Positions 8,253 through 16,820 of a stretch of DNA of 64,000 nucleotides are shown here, in pieces. A model generated the notes under the pieces. That model was not told the DNA's origin, did not search any database, and worked only from the letters and a program-made list of their open reading frames with translations. The stretch is taken from positions 1-64,000 of the forward strand of contig NZ_JAPEPT010000001.1 of NCBI RefSeq assembly GCF_026339995.1, in the 5' to 3' direction. Both the position numbers and the translations under genes were made by a program. The number at the start of each line of letters is the position of its first letter. The first letter of the stretch is position 1. Source of the DNA: Streptomyces sp. NBC_01481. Lineage in GTDB: Bacteria; Actinomycetota; Actinomycetes; Streptomycetales; Streptomycetaceae.

Positions 8253-9738
8253 GCGTGCCATACCAGGGCAGGATCGTCATGTGCCCCTGTGGCCCGCCAA
8301 TTTCGTGAGTCTGGGCGTTTTGGGCAGGGGCTCTTCCTCGGTCGTCCACCGGGCAAAAAGCACAACATTCGACGATGTCGTCGCGCTCAAGGTCTGGCAG
8401 CGGTCGCTCACCGAGGACGAGCGCATCAGATTTCGGCAAGAATGCTCCCTGCACCATAGGCTGTCAGGCCATCCGAACATCGTTCGCCTTCTGTGGGCTG
8501 ATGCACCGGCCGATGGTTCGGCGTGGATCGCAACAGAATTGTGCGACGAGTCGCTCGACGATCGACTGCACCGCAGCCCTCCCCTGTCGGGCGAGGACGC
8601 ATTCGAACTCGCCGAGGACGTGCTGTCGGGCCTGGCCGAGATCCACCGGCAGGGTCACATTCACCGCGACATCAAGCCCGGCAACATTCTCCTGCGGCAA
8701 GGAAGGGCCGTCCTGTGCGACATGGGAATTGCCAAACCTGTCGACCGGCACACGCTCAACGCGCCGGCGGGGTCACCGGGCTACCTCGCCCCGGAATTGG
8801 GCCGGGGTCGGCAACCCGACCCCCGAAGTGACGTCTACTCGGCGGCGGTCACCCTTTACGGAATCTTCGGCGAGAACCCACCAGATGGCGTCGAACGTCT
8901 GCTGACGCGTGCCACCTCCAGCGAACCCGCGGACCGGCCCCCGGACGCCGGTGTCTTCCTGGATCGCCTCCAGGCGGCGCGCGCCAAGTTTGCCGCCCCC
9001 GCCGCGGAGGACACCGCCCCTCGGCCCGGAGATCACGGCGACCGCGGGGCGAAACCGACCGAGGTCGACACATCCACCACCGAGCCACTCACCAGTCCGT
9101 GGGAGCACCGCCCAGGCGACAGCTCTCCCCCGCGTTCGGTCCGTCGCGCACTCATGATGCTCGTGGTGATCGCGGCCGCGGCCGGATCCATGGCCTTTCT
9201 GGAATCCAGGCTGGACAACCAGAACGCCAGCGCGGGAGGCGGCACGAAGTCCCCGACGATTCGGGCGAGTTCGCCCGCGAACTCCAGCTCCCCCGTTCCG
9301 TCGACGACACGAACAGCCACCACACCGGCTTCGTCCGCGACCGCCACGGTCACATCTCAACTACAAAGTCTCTATGCGAGCAAGTGCATGACCGTCCACG
9401 GTCCGTCGTTCGACAACGGGACGGGGTTCCAGCTGTGGGATTGCATCAACGTCCCCGAAGAACGATGGGTGTTGACCGGTGATGGGCACATCAAGGGATT
9501 GGCCGGCAGGTGTCTCGAGGTGCGACGCGGCCCGCGAACGGAAGAAGCTGGTACCCCGGTGCAGCTCTGGTCCTGCGCGGACACTCCGGCCCAGCAGTGG
9601 AGTCTCACGTCCGACAGCAGACTCGTCGGGTACCAGGGCATGTGCCTGGACGTGAGAGGTCCTGAGACCGCGAACGGAACACCGATCGAGATGCGGACGT
9701 GCAGCGGAGTTCCTCAGCAGGCATGGCGCTTCTTCTGA
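8245..9738 (+). CDS. Transmembrane Ser/Thr protein kinase with extracytoplasmic ricin B lectin domain
   Basis: ATG 8245 overlaps the FHA gene stop; 497 residues. The Hanks-type kinase domain shows a P-loop (GRGSSSVV, about 27-34), Lys50 in ALKVW, the catalytic loop HRDIKPGN with Asp142, and a DMG instead of DFG motif (Asp159), then SPGYLAPE. The kinase lobe ends earlier than usual, with a shortened region before the Pro-rich linker. One membrane segment lies at about 302-322, followed by a Ser/Thr/Pro-rich spacer and a ricin-type trefoil (about 372-497, with QLWDC, QLWSC, QQWSL and a final WRFF). I infer a receptor-like kinase that senses sugar polymers or cell wall. The end overlaps the convergent PucR gene by 25 bp. 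Confidence 0.85.
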   Translation: MTERAIPGQDRHVPLWPANFVSLGVLGRGSSSVVHRAKSTTFDDVVALKVWQRSLTEDERIRFRQECSLHHRLSGHPNIVRLLWADAPADGSAWIATELCDESLDDRLHRSPPLSGEDAFELAEDVLSGLAEIHRQGHIHRDIKPGNILLRQGRAVLCDMGIAKPVDRHTLNAPAGSPGYLAPELGRGRQPDPRSDVYSAAVTLYGIFGENPPDGVERLLTRATSSEPADRPPDAGVFLDRLQAARAKFAAPAAEDTAPRPGDHGDRGAKPTEVDTSTTEPLTSPWEHRPGDSSPPRSVRRALMMLVVIAAAAGSMAFLESRLDNQNASAGGGTKSPTIRASSPANSSSPVPSTTRTATTPASSATATVTSQLQSLYASKCMTVHGPSFDNGTGFQLWDCINVPEERWVLTGDGHIKGLAGRCLEVRRGPRTEEAGTPVQLWSCADTPAQQWSLTSDSRLVGYQGMCLDVRGPETANGTPIEMRTCSGVPQQAWRFF

Positions 9739-11333
9739 TGCCGGGCCCGGCACAGGTGCCGCAGTTGCAGCCAGAGCACGAGGCGTTCGTCGGCGTCAGA
9801 GAGATTCACGGCGAACAGTTCGGTGATCCGGCGCAGGCGATACCGGAGGGTGTTCTGGTGCACATGGAGCCGGTCCGCGGCGACGGCGATGTCACCGAAC
9901 GCCTCGAGGTACGTCAGCAGGGACTTGGCGTACTCTGCCTGCTTATCCGTGTCGTGGCGCAGAATCGCGGCCACCGAGACCAGCCGCAACCGCGGGTCGT
10001 GGACGGCGGTGTCGCCGAGCTCCAGCAGGATCGCCTGGCAGCGTACGTCCTCGATGGACGCGATCCGGCAGCCGTGATGCCCTGTTGCGAGCACGGACAG
10101 CACCCGGTCGGCATCCTGACGTGAGCGCGGTACCTCCGTGAGGTGGGCCACGGCCGAGCCGATGCCCGCGCGCAACCGGATACGCAAGGACGCCTCTGCC
10201 CGGCCCAGGACGGTCCTGGCCAGCGCAACCGCCCCGTGCGCTTCGGGCAGCTCGCCCGGCAGCGGAAGCAGGGCGTAGACGACGTCGCCCTCCACCACAC
10301 AGGAGGAGCGGGGTGCCATCGTCTCGGCACAGGCGGCAACCAGGTCGGCCGCCTGAAGGCCGACGACATCGGCGGGGGTCTCCGGCGAGGACGGCAGCCA
10401 GAAGGCGAGTACGGTTATGCGGCCGCGCTCGATGCCGAGCCTGGCCGGCGGCGAGGAGTCGAGCTCACCGGCCATCAGGGCGCGCAGCAGTTCACCGCGT
10501 GCCTGGCGTTCCCGGTGCGTGGCACGGCGGAGCCTGAGCAGCTGCAGTGCCGCACTCTGGGCGGCCCCGCACAGAACTCGCTCCGTCTCGGGACTGAACC
10601 GTGTACCCGGGGACTGGAGCGCCCAGATGGAACCGAGCAGATCCGTTCCCGCCCGCACGGCCACCGCGAGGCGGGGCAAAGGGGAGAGGTCGTCGATCCG
10701 GATCACGCCCTGAGTGACCTGGACTCGTCGCCACGCCTGCAGAAAGTCATCGGAAGCCTGCCGCCTGAGGATGGCTTCGCGGCGCAGGTCGTCGATCGGC
10801 TGGCCGGGGAGACTGGAGTAGGCGAGCACGCGCCTCTGCGGGTCCTCTATCGTGACGGCACCGCCCACCCTCGCCGCCACGGCATCGGCCAGCGCCGCGA
10901 GGTCACCGACCGCGTCAACCGGGGAGGAGCTGGGTGTGCCATGCCGGACCTCGCCCATGGCGGCGCCCAGCAGCGCGTCGACATGCCGCCAGGGGATCTC
11001 CTCGGCGAGGTCCACCACGGCGACTCCCGCCGCGGTGGCGGTCTCGACCAGCGGCTCGGCCCGTGAACCACGTGTTTTCAGCGCGATCGCCGCAACACCC
11101 GCGTCGGCGAGAGCGGGCAGTGCGTCGAGCAGTGCGGTGTCGGCGGGAGAGATTCCGACCGCGATCAGAAGAGCGCCCCGGTGCAGGGGCCCGGCTTGCT
11201 CCGTTAGATCCAGGACCGCGTGTGCGGTCACCTGGACGTCGGCCTGCGGCTCAGGGGTGAGGAGTCTGGCTTCGTAGGGTTCGAACAGAGCGAGAATGCC
11301 CTTCAGGGACAACTGAGCGTACTCCTCTGTCAT
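9714..11333 (-). CDS. PucR-family transcriptional regulator
   Basis: ATG at 11333 has a strong upstream site (AAGGGGGG on the minus strand); a longer frame up to 11657 is not needed. The 539-residue protein has an N-terminal purine-catabolism/PucR-like domain (about 1-130), a central GAF-like region (IEDPQRRVLAYSS, LPRLAVAVRAGTDLLGSIWA), a GGDEF-related CdaR-type stretch and a C-terminal HTH_30 motif (FGDIAVAADRLHVHQNTLRY). Such regulators control catabolic or secondary-metabolism genes. The target is not evident: neighbours are a convergent kinase and an empty region. A fragment of a close paralogue lies at 6236-6622. Confidence 0.85.
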   Translation of the reverse strand: MTEEYAQLSLKGILALFEPYEARLLTPEPQADVQVTAHAVLDLTEQAGPLHRGALLIAVGISPADTALLDALPALADAGVAAIALKTRGSRAEPLVETATAAGVAVVDLAEEIPWRHVDALLGAAMGEVRHGTPSSSPVDAVGDLAALADAVAARVGGAVTIEDPQRRVLAYSSLPGQPIDDLRREAILRRQASDDFLQAWRRVQVTQGVIRIDDLSPLPRLAVAVRAGTDLLGSIWALQSPGTRFSPETERVLCGAAQSAALQLLRLRRATHRERQARGELLRALMAGELDSSPPARLGIERGRITVLAFWLPSSPETPADVVGLQAADLVAACAETMAPRSSCVVEGDVVYALLPLPGELPEAHGAVALARTVLGRAEASLRIRLRAGIGSAVAHLTEVPRSRQDADRVLSVLATGHHGCRIASIEDVRCQAILLELGDTAVHDPRLRLVSVAAILRHDTDKQAEYAKSLLTYLEAFGDIAVAADRLHVHQNTLRYRLRRITELFAVNLSDADERLVLWLQLRHLCRARHQKKRHAC

Positions 11334-11436
11334 CTGACCCCCCTTCTCTTCCGCCGCACCGCACGTGAGCGGAGTCCCGCCCCCGCCGGGATTCCGGATC
11401 GAAGAGGATTCGGCTGCGTCCGGCAGGGGCGGGAGT

Positions 11437-11709
11437 TCACATGCGGCAGGTAGCTGCCAGAATGATGAACACGGCGGATCCGGCCGCAACCGTGAAGACG
11501 AACGCGCCCCAGGCTCAGGCGCCGAGAATGCGTCCCACCGCTGCACTGTCCCATTCAGCGGCCCAGGCACTGCGACCGTCGGCCTTCGGCACTGTTCTCG
11601 TCCGGGGTTCCTCGAACGGGCTGTGCTGCTCCCAGGCGTAGTTCGATCGATCGTCATGGAAACCGTCCCAGGTCTGAAGGATCTTGTCCTTCGGTCGCCA
11701 TCCCCTCAA
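11437..11709 (-). pseudogene. Possible small membrane protein split by a TGA codon
   Basis: A minus-strand frame from TTG 11709 encodes about 64 residues (DKILQTWDGFHDDRSNYAWE, FEEPRTRTVPKADGRSAWA) ending at TGA 11515. The same frame continues after the stop with AWGAFVFTVAAGSAVFIILA, a clear membrane segment, up to TGA 11437. The composition on both sides of the stop looks coding. It may be a decayed single-pass membrane protein. I do not recognise the family, and no selenocysteine signal was seen. Confidence 0.3.
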
Positions 11710-11919
11710 TCGCCATCATTGAGCGGTTTCCGTCATCGAGCCACGGCAGGGCTGTCCTGGCCGCCGCCGCGGACATTGTGAGTTGGGGCTGTGGTGGCTG
11801 GCGTTGGTGGGTTGTCGGCCTGGTACGACGCGGCTCCTACTGCTCCTGAAGCTCGATCGTCCCCCTAAGCGATCCCAAAATCACGTGCGCCCTTCACTCA
11901 CAGTGTGGAGCCCCTACCC
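11710..11919. other. Intergenic stretch, nothing identified
   Basis: Between the possible small gene at 11709 and the small membrane protein at 11920 I see no gene. GTGGAG at 11905-11910 acts as the ribosome binding site of the downstream gene. Confidence 0.4.
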
Positions 11920-12111
11920 ATGAATCTCAGTCAGCCCACCCGCCGCACGATCCGCACCGTCGTGCAGACGGTGCTCGCCCTCGCCGCCGGACTTCCGCTC
12001 ATCATCGACGCCGTCGGCATTCCGCAGACCGCGGCCCGCGTCGGACTCGCCCTCGTCGCTTTCGCCGTCGCCGGCCTCGCCCTCACCCTGTGGCAGCTCG
12101 CCAACCCATAA
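11920..12111 (+). CDS. Small two-helix membrane protein
   Basis: ATG 11920 follows GTGGAG at 11905. The 63-residue product starts with a basic segment (PTRRTIRTVV) and has two hydrophobic helices (about 12-30 and 37-58) separated by a short polar turn. This resembles the size and layout of phage holins and other small hydrophobic proteins of actinobacterial mobile elements, but no family motif is visible. It is convergent with the XRE-TPR regulator gene and shares a terminator with it. Confidence 0.55.
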   Translation: MNLSQPTRRTIRTVVQTVLALAAGLPLIIDAVGIPQTAARVGLALVAFAVAGLALTLWQLANP

Positions 12112-12117
12112 CGCAAC

Positions 12118-12156
12118 GCGCCCCCGTCGCCGGCTTCGTGCCGGTGGCGGGGGCGC
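12118..12156. terminator. Strong bidirectional terminator between convergent genes
   Basis: Two 16-nt arms (12118-12133 and 12141-12156) pair with two mismatches around a 7-nt loop, followed by ATTT. It lies 6 bp after the small membrane gene and 10 bp before the stop of the convergent regulator gene. Confidence 0.75.
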
Positions 12157-12165
12157 ATTTGGGCG

Positions 12166-13518
12166 TTACGCAGCGGCGACCAGATCGCGCGCCCGCTCGC
12201 TGAAATCAGCGACGAGTCGGTGATTCCCGAACGGCTGCATCCGCCGTTGCAGGTCCTGTACAGCCTCGACGCACCGAGAACTCTTCACCTGTCGCGACAG
12301 GGAGAGCGTACGGAGCCCGGCGGCGTGTGCCGCCTCCAAGTCCCTGCGCTGCAAGTGCGAGACGGCGAGCGCCGCCTGCGACATCGCGCCGCGCCGCGCG
12401 CGGCGCTGCTTGCGCGCGTGGCCGATCGACTGCCGCGCGTGCTCCTCCGCCGCGTCCGCCTGCCCCAGGTCTCGGAAGGTGTTGGCGTGTTCACCATGCA
12501 GATAGGCGGGGTCGATGAAGGCTGCCCACTCCTGCTCATCTTCCAGCTGAACACGACCGTACGCCGTCTCGGACTGCGCAACGGCGCGTGCCGCTTCGGA
12601 CTTCTCGCCGAGCTTGGCCAAGGCGCGAGCTTCAAGTGCCCACAGGTCCGCGAGACACGCCGGCGACGTGTTCGCGCCGAGCCCTGCGCGGCCGGCCTGC
12701 GCGAGCCTGCGCCCCTCGGTGGGGTTGCCAAGCAGGGTCGCTTGGTCAGCCATGCCCGCGAGCACATGCGCCCCGAGCGCCCGGTTCTTGGACTCCTCGG
12801 CCAGGCGCAGCGACTGGATCAAATACCGCTGCGCGGTTCCGTGCTCGCCGTTGTCGTAGGCCATCCATCCGAGCAAGTAGGTCTGCTCGGCGGCAGCCTC
12901 GCAAAGTGCGTGTCGCACATCCTCGGTGTGCGTCCGGCGCAGCAACGGAAACACGTGCTGATTCATGTACTCGGCGAGGATGAGCCGACCCGAGCCGCCG
13001 CCCTGTAGTACGTCCATCTTCTGGAATTCGCCGAACATGTTCCGCACTGCGGTCACGTCTTCAAGACGGACGCGAGGGCCCGCTTCGGGCTGCTGATCAA
13101 GGGTGTTGAGAAGCCAGTCACGCGACGGACCCACTGCTGCCACCGCAGCAAAGGGTGCCGCTGCCAAGAATGCTCGACGGTCCACGTCCGCTCTCCCCAA
13201 GTCGGCGACAGCTTCCACGGTAACGGCGAAGGACGCGTTGTAGACGAGCGAGCGTTCGGCGGAACCGCTCTCACCGAGCCCAAGGTCGTAGGTCGTGACC
13301 CGATAGCCGACTCCCGCCGAGATCACGTCGGCGAGAATCTCAGGCAGTGGTGAGCGAGGCGTGTCGCCCTCCAACCACCGCCGCACGGTCGACGCGTTCG
13401 GCGAAATGCGAGGCTGCCCCCACGTCTGAGCTGCGGCTTTGACGCGACGGGCCAACTCCGTCCGGCTGAGGCCCGACCGCGCAAGCCATGTTGCGAGATC
13501 ACTGTTCGGCGTCTTCAT
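12166..13518 (-). CDS. XRE-family regulator with TPR-like C-terminal domain
   Basis: ATG 13518 opens a 450-residue protein. An N-terminal helix-turn-helix (LATWLARSGLSRTELARRVK, then NASTVRRWLEGDTPR, about 6-55) is followed by helical repeats (about 150-440) with the Ala/Leu pattern of tetratricopeptide repeats (YLLGWMAYDNGEHGTAQRYL, ALGAHVLAGMADQATLLGNP). Streptomyces regulators of this design often bind signals or peptides and flank RiPP and ATP-grasp loci. It is divergent from the ATPase gene at 13655; the 136-bp gap presumably holds both promoters. I infer that it controls the graspetide operon. Confidence 0.8.
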   Translation of the reverse strand: MKTPNSDLATWLARSGLSRTELARRVKAAAQTWGQPRISPNASTVRRWLEGDTPRSPLPEILADVISAGVGYRVTTYDLGLGESGSAERSLVYNASFAVTVEAVADLGRADVDRRAFLAAAPFAAVAAVGPSRDWLLNTLDQQPEAGPRVRLEDVTAVRNMFGEFQKMDVLQGGGSGRLILAEYMNQHVFPLLRRTHTEDVRHALCEAAAEQTYLLGWMAYDNGEHGTAQRYLIQSLRLAEESKNRALGAHVLAGMADQATLLGNPTEGRRLAQAGRAGLGANTSPACLADLWALEARALAKLGEKSEAARAVAQSETAYGRVQLEDEQEWAAFIDPAYLHGEHANTFRDLGQADAAEEHARQSIGHARKQRRARRGAMSQAALAVSHLQRRDLEAAHAAGLRTLSLSRQVKSSRCVEAVQDLQRRMQPFGNHRLVADFSERARDLVAAA

Positions 13519-13654
13519 GTTGAACCCTTACCCCTCAGCCACGGGCGGTAGTGGAAGTAACACCCTTTGACACCCTCTCCGACGGTACCCCTGCTCTCGG
13601 CTCCGCGGTTGCCTAGTTGCTCGAACCAAGGGCGCAGGCAAGGGGGTTGCACTC

Positions 13655-14068
13655 ATGCCGAGATCGGTGGCGCAGCGGTTCCCGCGAGCAGGTGGCGCGG
13701 TGCCCGAGGCGCGTTCCTTCTTAGGCAGCGTATTGGAGGAGTGGGAGGTTAACGACCGCTCCGAAGATGCGGTGCTCTGCCTCTCCGAGCTTGCGACCAA
13801 TGCGGTACGCCATGGCGCGCACGCTGACTTCCTTGTCGAGGTCTCCCTCGACGAGGGGTGCCTGCGCGTCGAGGTGCACGACACGGGGACGGGTGCCCCC
13901 CGTGTCGGGAAGCCGAGTGAAGACGACACCGATGGGCGGGGGCTGCTCATCGTGACGTCAGTGGCGGACGGATGGGGGGTGACGCCGCACGACTCGTGCG
14001 GCAAGACCGTATGGACGGAGTTCAAAACGACCGAGGGCGGGATTCAAGTCGGTGTGATCCCATGCTGA
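13655..14068 (+). CDS. RsbW-like ATP-binding protein (HATPase_c)
   Basis: ATG 13655 gives 137 residues of a single GHKL-type ATPase domain like Streptomyces anti-sigma-factor kinases: N-box LCLSELATNAVRHGA (about 44-58), G1 box VEVHDTGTGAP and a G2-like DTDGRGLLIV. There is no sensor or membrane part. In Streptomyces such proteins often accompany XRE regulators in a two-gene regulatory module, here divergently arranged. The stop overlaps the next gene in TGATG, so the two are coupled. A role in tuning expression of the neighbouring RiPP genes is inference. Confidence 0.8.
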   Translation: MPRSVAQRFPRAGGAVPEARSFLGSVLEEWEVNDRSEDAVLCLSELATNAVRHGAHADFLVEVSLDEGCLRVEVHDTGTGAPRVGKPSEDDTDGRGLLIVTSVADGWGVTPHDSCGKTVWTEFKTTEGGIQVGVIPC

Positions 14069-14562
14069 TGGCGACCGCGACCCCGCCGACCGCCGGATTG
14101 CTGGCATCGCTCGGTGTCTGGTTCTGGATCGACCTCACCGAGGCCGGTCACGTTGCCTTCGTGCTGCTCGCCCACCCTCCTGCCCGTCGGGAAGGTGAGT
14201 CGCCCGAATCCATTGAGGGCGACATGCGGGGTCTCGCTGCGGCTCTGAATCTCGCCGATCCATCGGCCCGACTTCCCGACATCGGTCCCCGACTCGTCGT
14301 TCACGGGCGTTCCGCGCTCCTGAGCCTCGACGGTTGCCAGGCTGCACTCCACGTGCCCGTTAGCGCCGAGTGGTCAGGGTTCGTCTCCGCCGGCGCACCA
14401 GTGGCGGTCGCGGTCGGCCTCGATCCCCTGAAACCGAGGACGCCGTTCGCCGACGTCAGGCCGTACGTATCGGAAGGTGCGCAGCGCGGCCGGCTGTTCC
14501 TCGGCAAGACCCGGGCTGAGCCTGCCCGAAGGTTCATCGGAGAAGGCGGCCCGCCCGTCTGA
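14068..14562 (+). CDS. Conserved hypothetical protein of the RiPP-linked regulatory module
   Basis: Start ATG 14068 overlaps the preceding stop (TGATG); an in-frame ATG at 14062 is an alternative. The 164-residue product is soluble, with a hydrophobic core (LASLGVWFWIDLTEAGHVAF) and a later segment VAVAVGLDPLKPRTPFADV. I recognise no catalytic motif. Its tight coupling to the RsbW-like gene suggests a shared role. Confidence 0.6.
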   Translation: MATATPPTAGLLASLGVWFWIDLTEAGHVAFVLLAHPPARREGESPESIEGDMRGLAAALNLADPSARLPDIGPRLVVHGRSALLSLDGCQAALHVPVSAEWSGFVSAGAPVAVAVGLDPLKPRTPFADVRPYVSEGAQRGRLFLGKTRAEPARRFIGEGGPPV

Positions 14563-14672
14563 CCACCGCGAACCGACTCTCGCACCACTACTCCCAAAGA
14601 CCCGACGGCCGCGGACACGGCCGCCGGGCAGCGACGCCAACAGCTGACACATTGCTAGGAGCTGATGACGAC

Positions 14673-14936
14673 ATGCGCGACCTTATCGCCTGCCTCTGGA
14701 TCTGGTTAGGGCCAGGCATCGCCCGGACGCTACGCGCCACGCACCGGCGGTTATCGAAGCGCTGCAGGCGGCCCGCACCCTCGATTCGGCCTACTTCGGC
14801 CATTCCCCCGGCCCCGCCCTACGCCCGCCGACCGCTTCCCGCGCACGTACGAGCCCGACTTCTGCCGATCGACGGTCACGCCTTCCACGTACGGCCGTAC
14901 GTGCCGCCCTACGCCCCGGCGGTGCATCGTGGGTAG
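14673..14936 (+). CDS. Small Pro/Arg-rich conserved protein
   Basis: ATG 14673 follows AGGAGCTG at 14657. The 87-residue product starts with a hydrophobic helix (MRDLIACLWIWLGPG) and ends in a Pro/Arg-rich tail with LPIDGHAFHVRPYV. I recall similar short proteins, with an MRDLIACLW-like start and an LVRPYV-like end, near ATP-grasp and regulator modules in Streptomyces, but cannot name a function. It overlaps the next gene start by 8 bp. Confidence 0.55.
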   Translation: MRDLIACLWIWLGPGIARTLRATHRRLSKRCRRPAPSIRPTSAIPPAPPYARRPLPAHVRARLLPIDGHAFHVRPYVPPYAPAVHRG

Positions 14937-15333
14937 CGCCGCCGTACTCGTGCGCTGCGGGATCTGTGAGTCGCTCGTACCACTCGACAGCGTGGAAACC
15001 GGATCGTTCATCTGGCGCGATGGTGACGGTCGAGAGCGAACCGCCAAACGGCGATCTTGCAGTGACGGCGCCGCATGCTGCCTCCGGACTGACAACCCTC
15101 GCACCTGGCAGCGCCTCGGGGCCACGCTCCCCGTAGGGGTAGAGCCTGCCCCTGACGCCCCAGTGGCCAAGTGCACCGTCTGCGACATCGCGGCGCGAGT
15201 GGACGATCTCGACATCGCCCGCGTCCTCGATGACATCGATGATGTCTGGTACTCCTCCGTGGTCTGCGCGGATGAGGACGCCTGTTACGACCGACAGATG
15301 CTCTACCCGTACCGGCCGGAGCTCCCCGAGTGA
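14929..15333 (+). CDS. Small Cys-rich hypothetical protein, possibly zinc-binding
   Basis: GTG 14929 overlaps the end of the preceding gene. The 134-residue product contains CGICESL near the start, CSDGAACC in the middle, KCTVCDIAARVDD and CADEDACYD. The spaced CxxC pairs suggest a structural zinc site or redox site. There is no signal peptide. It is the last gene before the 256-bp gap preceding the precursor gene. The function is unknown. Confidence 0.55.
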   Translation: MGSAAVLVRCGICESLVPLDSVETGSFIWRDGDGRERTAKRRSCSDGAACCLRTDNPRTWQRLGATLPVGVEPAPDAPVAKCTVCDIAARVDDLDIARVLDDIDDVWYSSVVCADEDACYDRQMLYPYRPELPE

Positions 15334-15589
15334 ACCGCCTCCCGGACAGCCGTCGGTCAAGCGAACACCCGCCGTCCGGGCAACGCTCCATCCTTCGCCG
15401 CGTTCGCGGCGCCCATGGCGACCATCCGGGTCAGGGTCGCACCAACACTCCCGCGTCGGGCAGAGGCGACTCGTTCACCTCGCCGCCCCGATGCGGGCAC
15501 CGCCTCGGTGCGGCCTTGTCGCTGATCCGAGGCAAAGCGCACCGTATGCAACTCAAGGCACGTGACCGTCAACCACAGAAGGAGATCGG

Positions 15590-15853
15590 ATGGCCACCGC
15601 AGTACAGCCCTGGGGCACGAGCCGTTTAGCCCTCTACCCGAACACCGTTGAACTGCCGTACACCCGGACCGAGCTCGACGCCGCGAGCCAGACGACGCGG
15701 TACTTCGACAGGAGCGGCCAGCCCGTCGAGATGGGCGGGCACGGCACCAGCCAGTCGACCGCCTCCCCGACCGCGACCGGCGCCGACGGCGGGGGCGCGC
15801 AGCCGCCCGCGCCGGCCGACGCGGACTCGCTCGAAGACAACGTGCCCGACTGA
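15590..15853 (+). CDS. ATP-grasp-modified RiPP (graspetide) precursor
   Basis: ATG 15590 follows AGGAGATCGG; 87 residues. The N-terminal leader has PWGTSRLALYPNTVELPYTR, close to the conserved leader of the 'putative ATP-grasp target RiPP' family found with SAV_5884-type maturases. The segment TTRYFDRSGQPVEMGGHGTS precedes a Thr/Ser/Gly-rich, acidic tail (ADSLEDNVPD). Graspetides carry ester or amide links between Thr/Ser/Lys and Asp/Glu; candidate acceptor and donor residues are present, but the true core is not decided by sequence. The ligase gene starts 1 bp after the stop, so the genes form an operon. The 256-bp upstream gap likely contains its promoter. Confidence 0.88.
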   Translation: MATAVQPWGTSRLALYPNTVELPYTRTELDAASQTTRYFDRSGQPVEMGGHGTSQSTASPTATGADGGGAQPPAPADADSLEDNVPD

Positions 15854-15854
15854 C

Positions 15855-16820
15855 ATGGATAACTCACCGGTTCTCGTCGTCACCGCGCTCGGTGACGTGA
15901 CGGCGGATCTGGTGCTCGACGAGCTGTACGGCCGGGGTGTCCCGGCCGTACGGCTCGATCCGGGCATCGACTTCCCACAACCCGCGCGCATGAGCGCTCG
16001 GATCGAGCAGGGCGCGTTCACCGGCGATCTCGAAACGGCAACCCGCCACGTCGACTTGTCTGCCGTTCGTTCGGTCTACTGGCGGCGTCCCACCTCGTGG
16101 GGCGATCCTCGGACAGCCGAGACTCCCGCGCAGCGATTCGGCATCGAGCAGTCCCGGGCCGGCTACACCGGGATGCTGACCGCACTCCCCGGGGCACTGC
16201 ACGTCAACCACCCCATGCGGAATCGTGCCGCCGACTACAAGCCCGGACAACTCGCCACGGCCGCACGCCTCGGTCTGCCCGTTCCCGCTACCTTGTTCAC
16301 GAACGTTCCGGAGGACGCCCGCACGTTCGCGGCCAACCATGGACCCGTGATCTACAAGCCGGTTCACGGCGTGCACCTGGCCAGCGAGGACGGACGGAAC
16401 CGAACCATCTGGGTTCGCGCAGTCGAAGCCGACGAGCTCGACGATTCGATCGCGCTGTGCCCTCACCTGTTCCAAGCCTGTGTGCCGAAGATTGCCGACA
16501 TACGCCTCGCCGCCGTTGGCGACGAGTTGTTCGCAACCCGCATCGACACCGACGGCGATCACCTCGACTGGCGCCAGGACCAAAGGTTGATCACCTGCTC
16601 CGCGGTGACGGTGCCCGGCCCCGTCCGCGAGGCTGTGCTCTCCTACCTTCGTACGTTCGGGCTGACCTTCGGCGCTTTCGACTTTGCTCTCGACGCCAGC
16701 GATCAATGGTGGTTCCTCGAATGCAACCCGAATGGGCAGTGGGCGTTCGTCGACGAGTCCACCACTCGCGCAATCGCATGTGCTCTGGCCAACACCCTTG
16801 AGAAGGGCGTACCCGCATGA
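15855..16820 (+). CDS. ATP-grasp ribosomal peptide maturase (SAV_5884-like)
   Basis: ATG 15855 gives 321 residues. The layout is that of RimK-like ATP-grasp ligases of graspetide clusters: an N-terminal domain with VYWRRPTSW, a central ATP-binding core (PVIYKPVHGVHL, where Lys is the likely ATP contact), an acidic metal site at ALDASDQWWFLECNPNGQW with the Glu/Asn pair, and a C-terminal helix. It would use ATP to activate Asp/Glu side chains of the precursor and join them to Ser/Thr/Lys. The stop overlaps the methyltransferase start (ATGA). Confidence 0.9.
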   Translation: MDNSPVLVVTALGDVTADLVLDELYGRGVPAVRLDPGIDFPQPARMSARIEQGAFTGDLETATRHVDLSAVRSVYWRRPTSWGDPRTAETPAQRFGIEQSRAGYTGMLTALPGALHVNHPMRNRAADYKPGQLATAARLGLPVPATLFTNVPEDARTFAANHGPVIYKPVHGVHLASEDGRNRTIWVRAVEADELDDSIALCPHLFQACVPKIADIRLAAVGDELFATRIDTDGDHLDWRQDQRLITCSAVTVPGPVREAVLSYLRTFGLTFGAFDFALDASDQWWFLECNPNGQWAFVDESTTRAIACALANTLEKGVPA

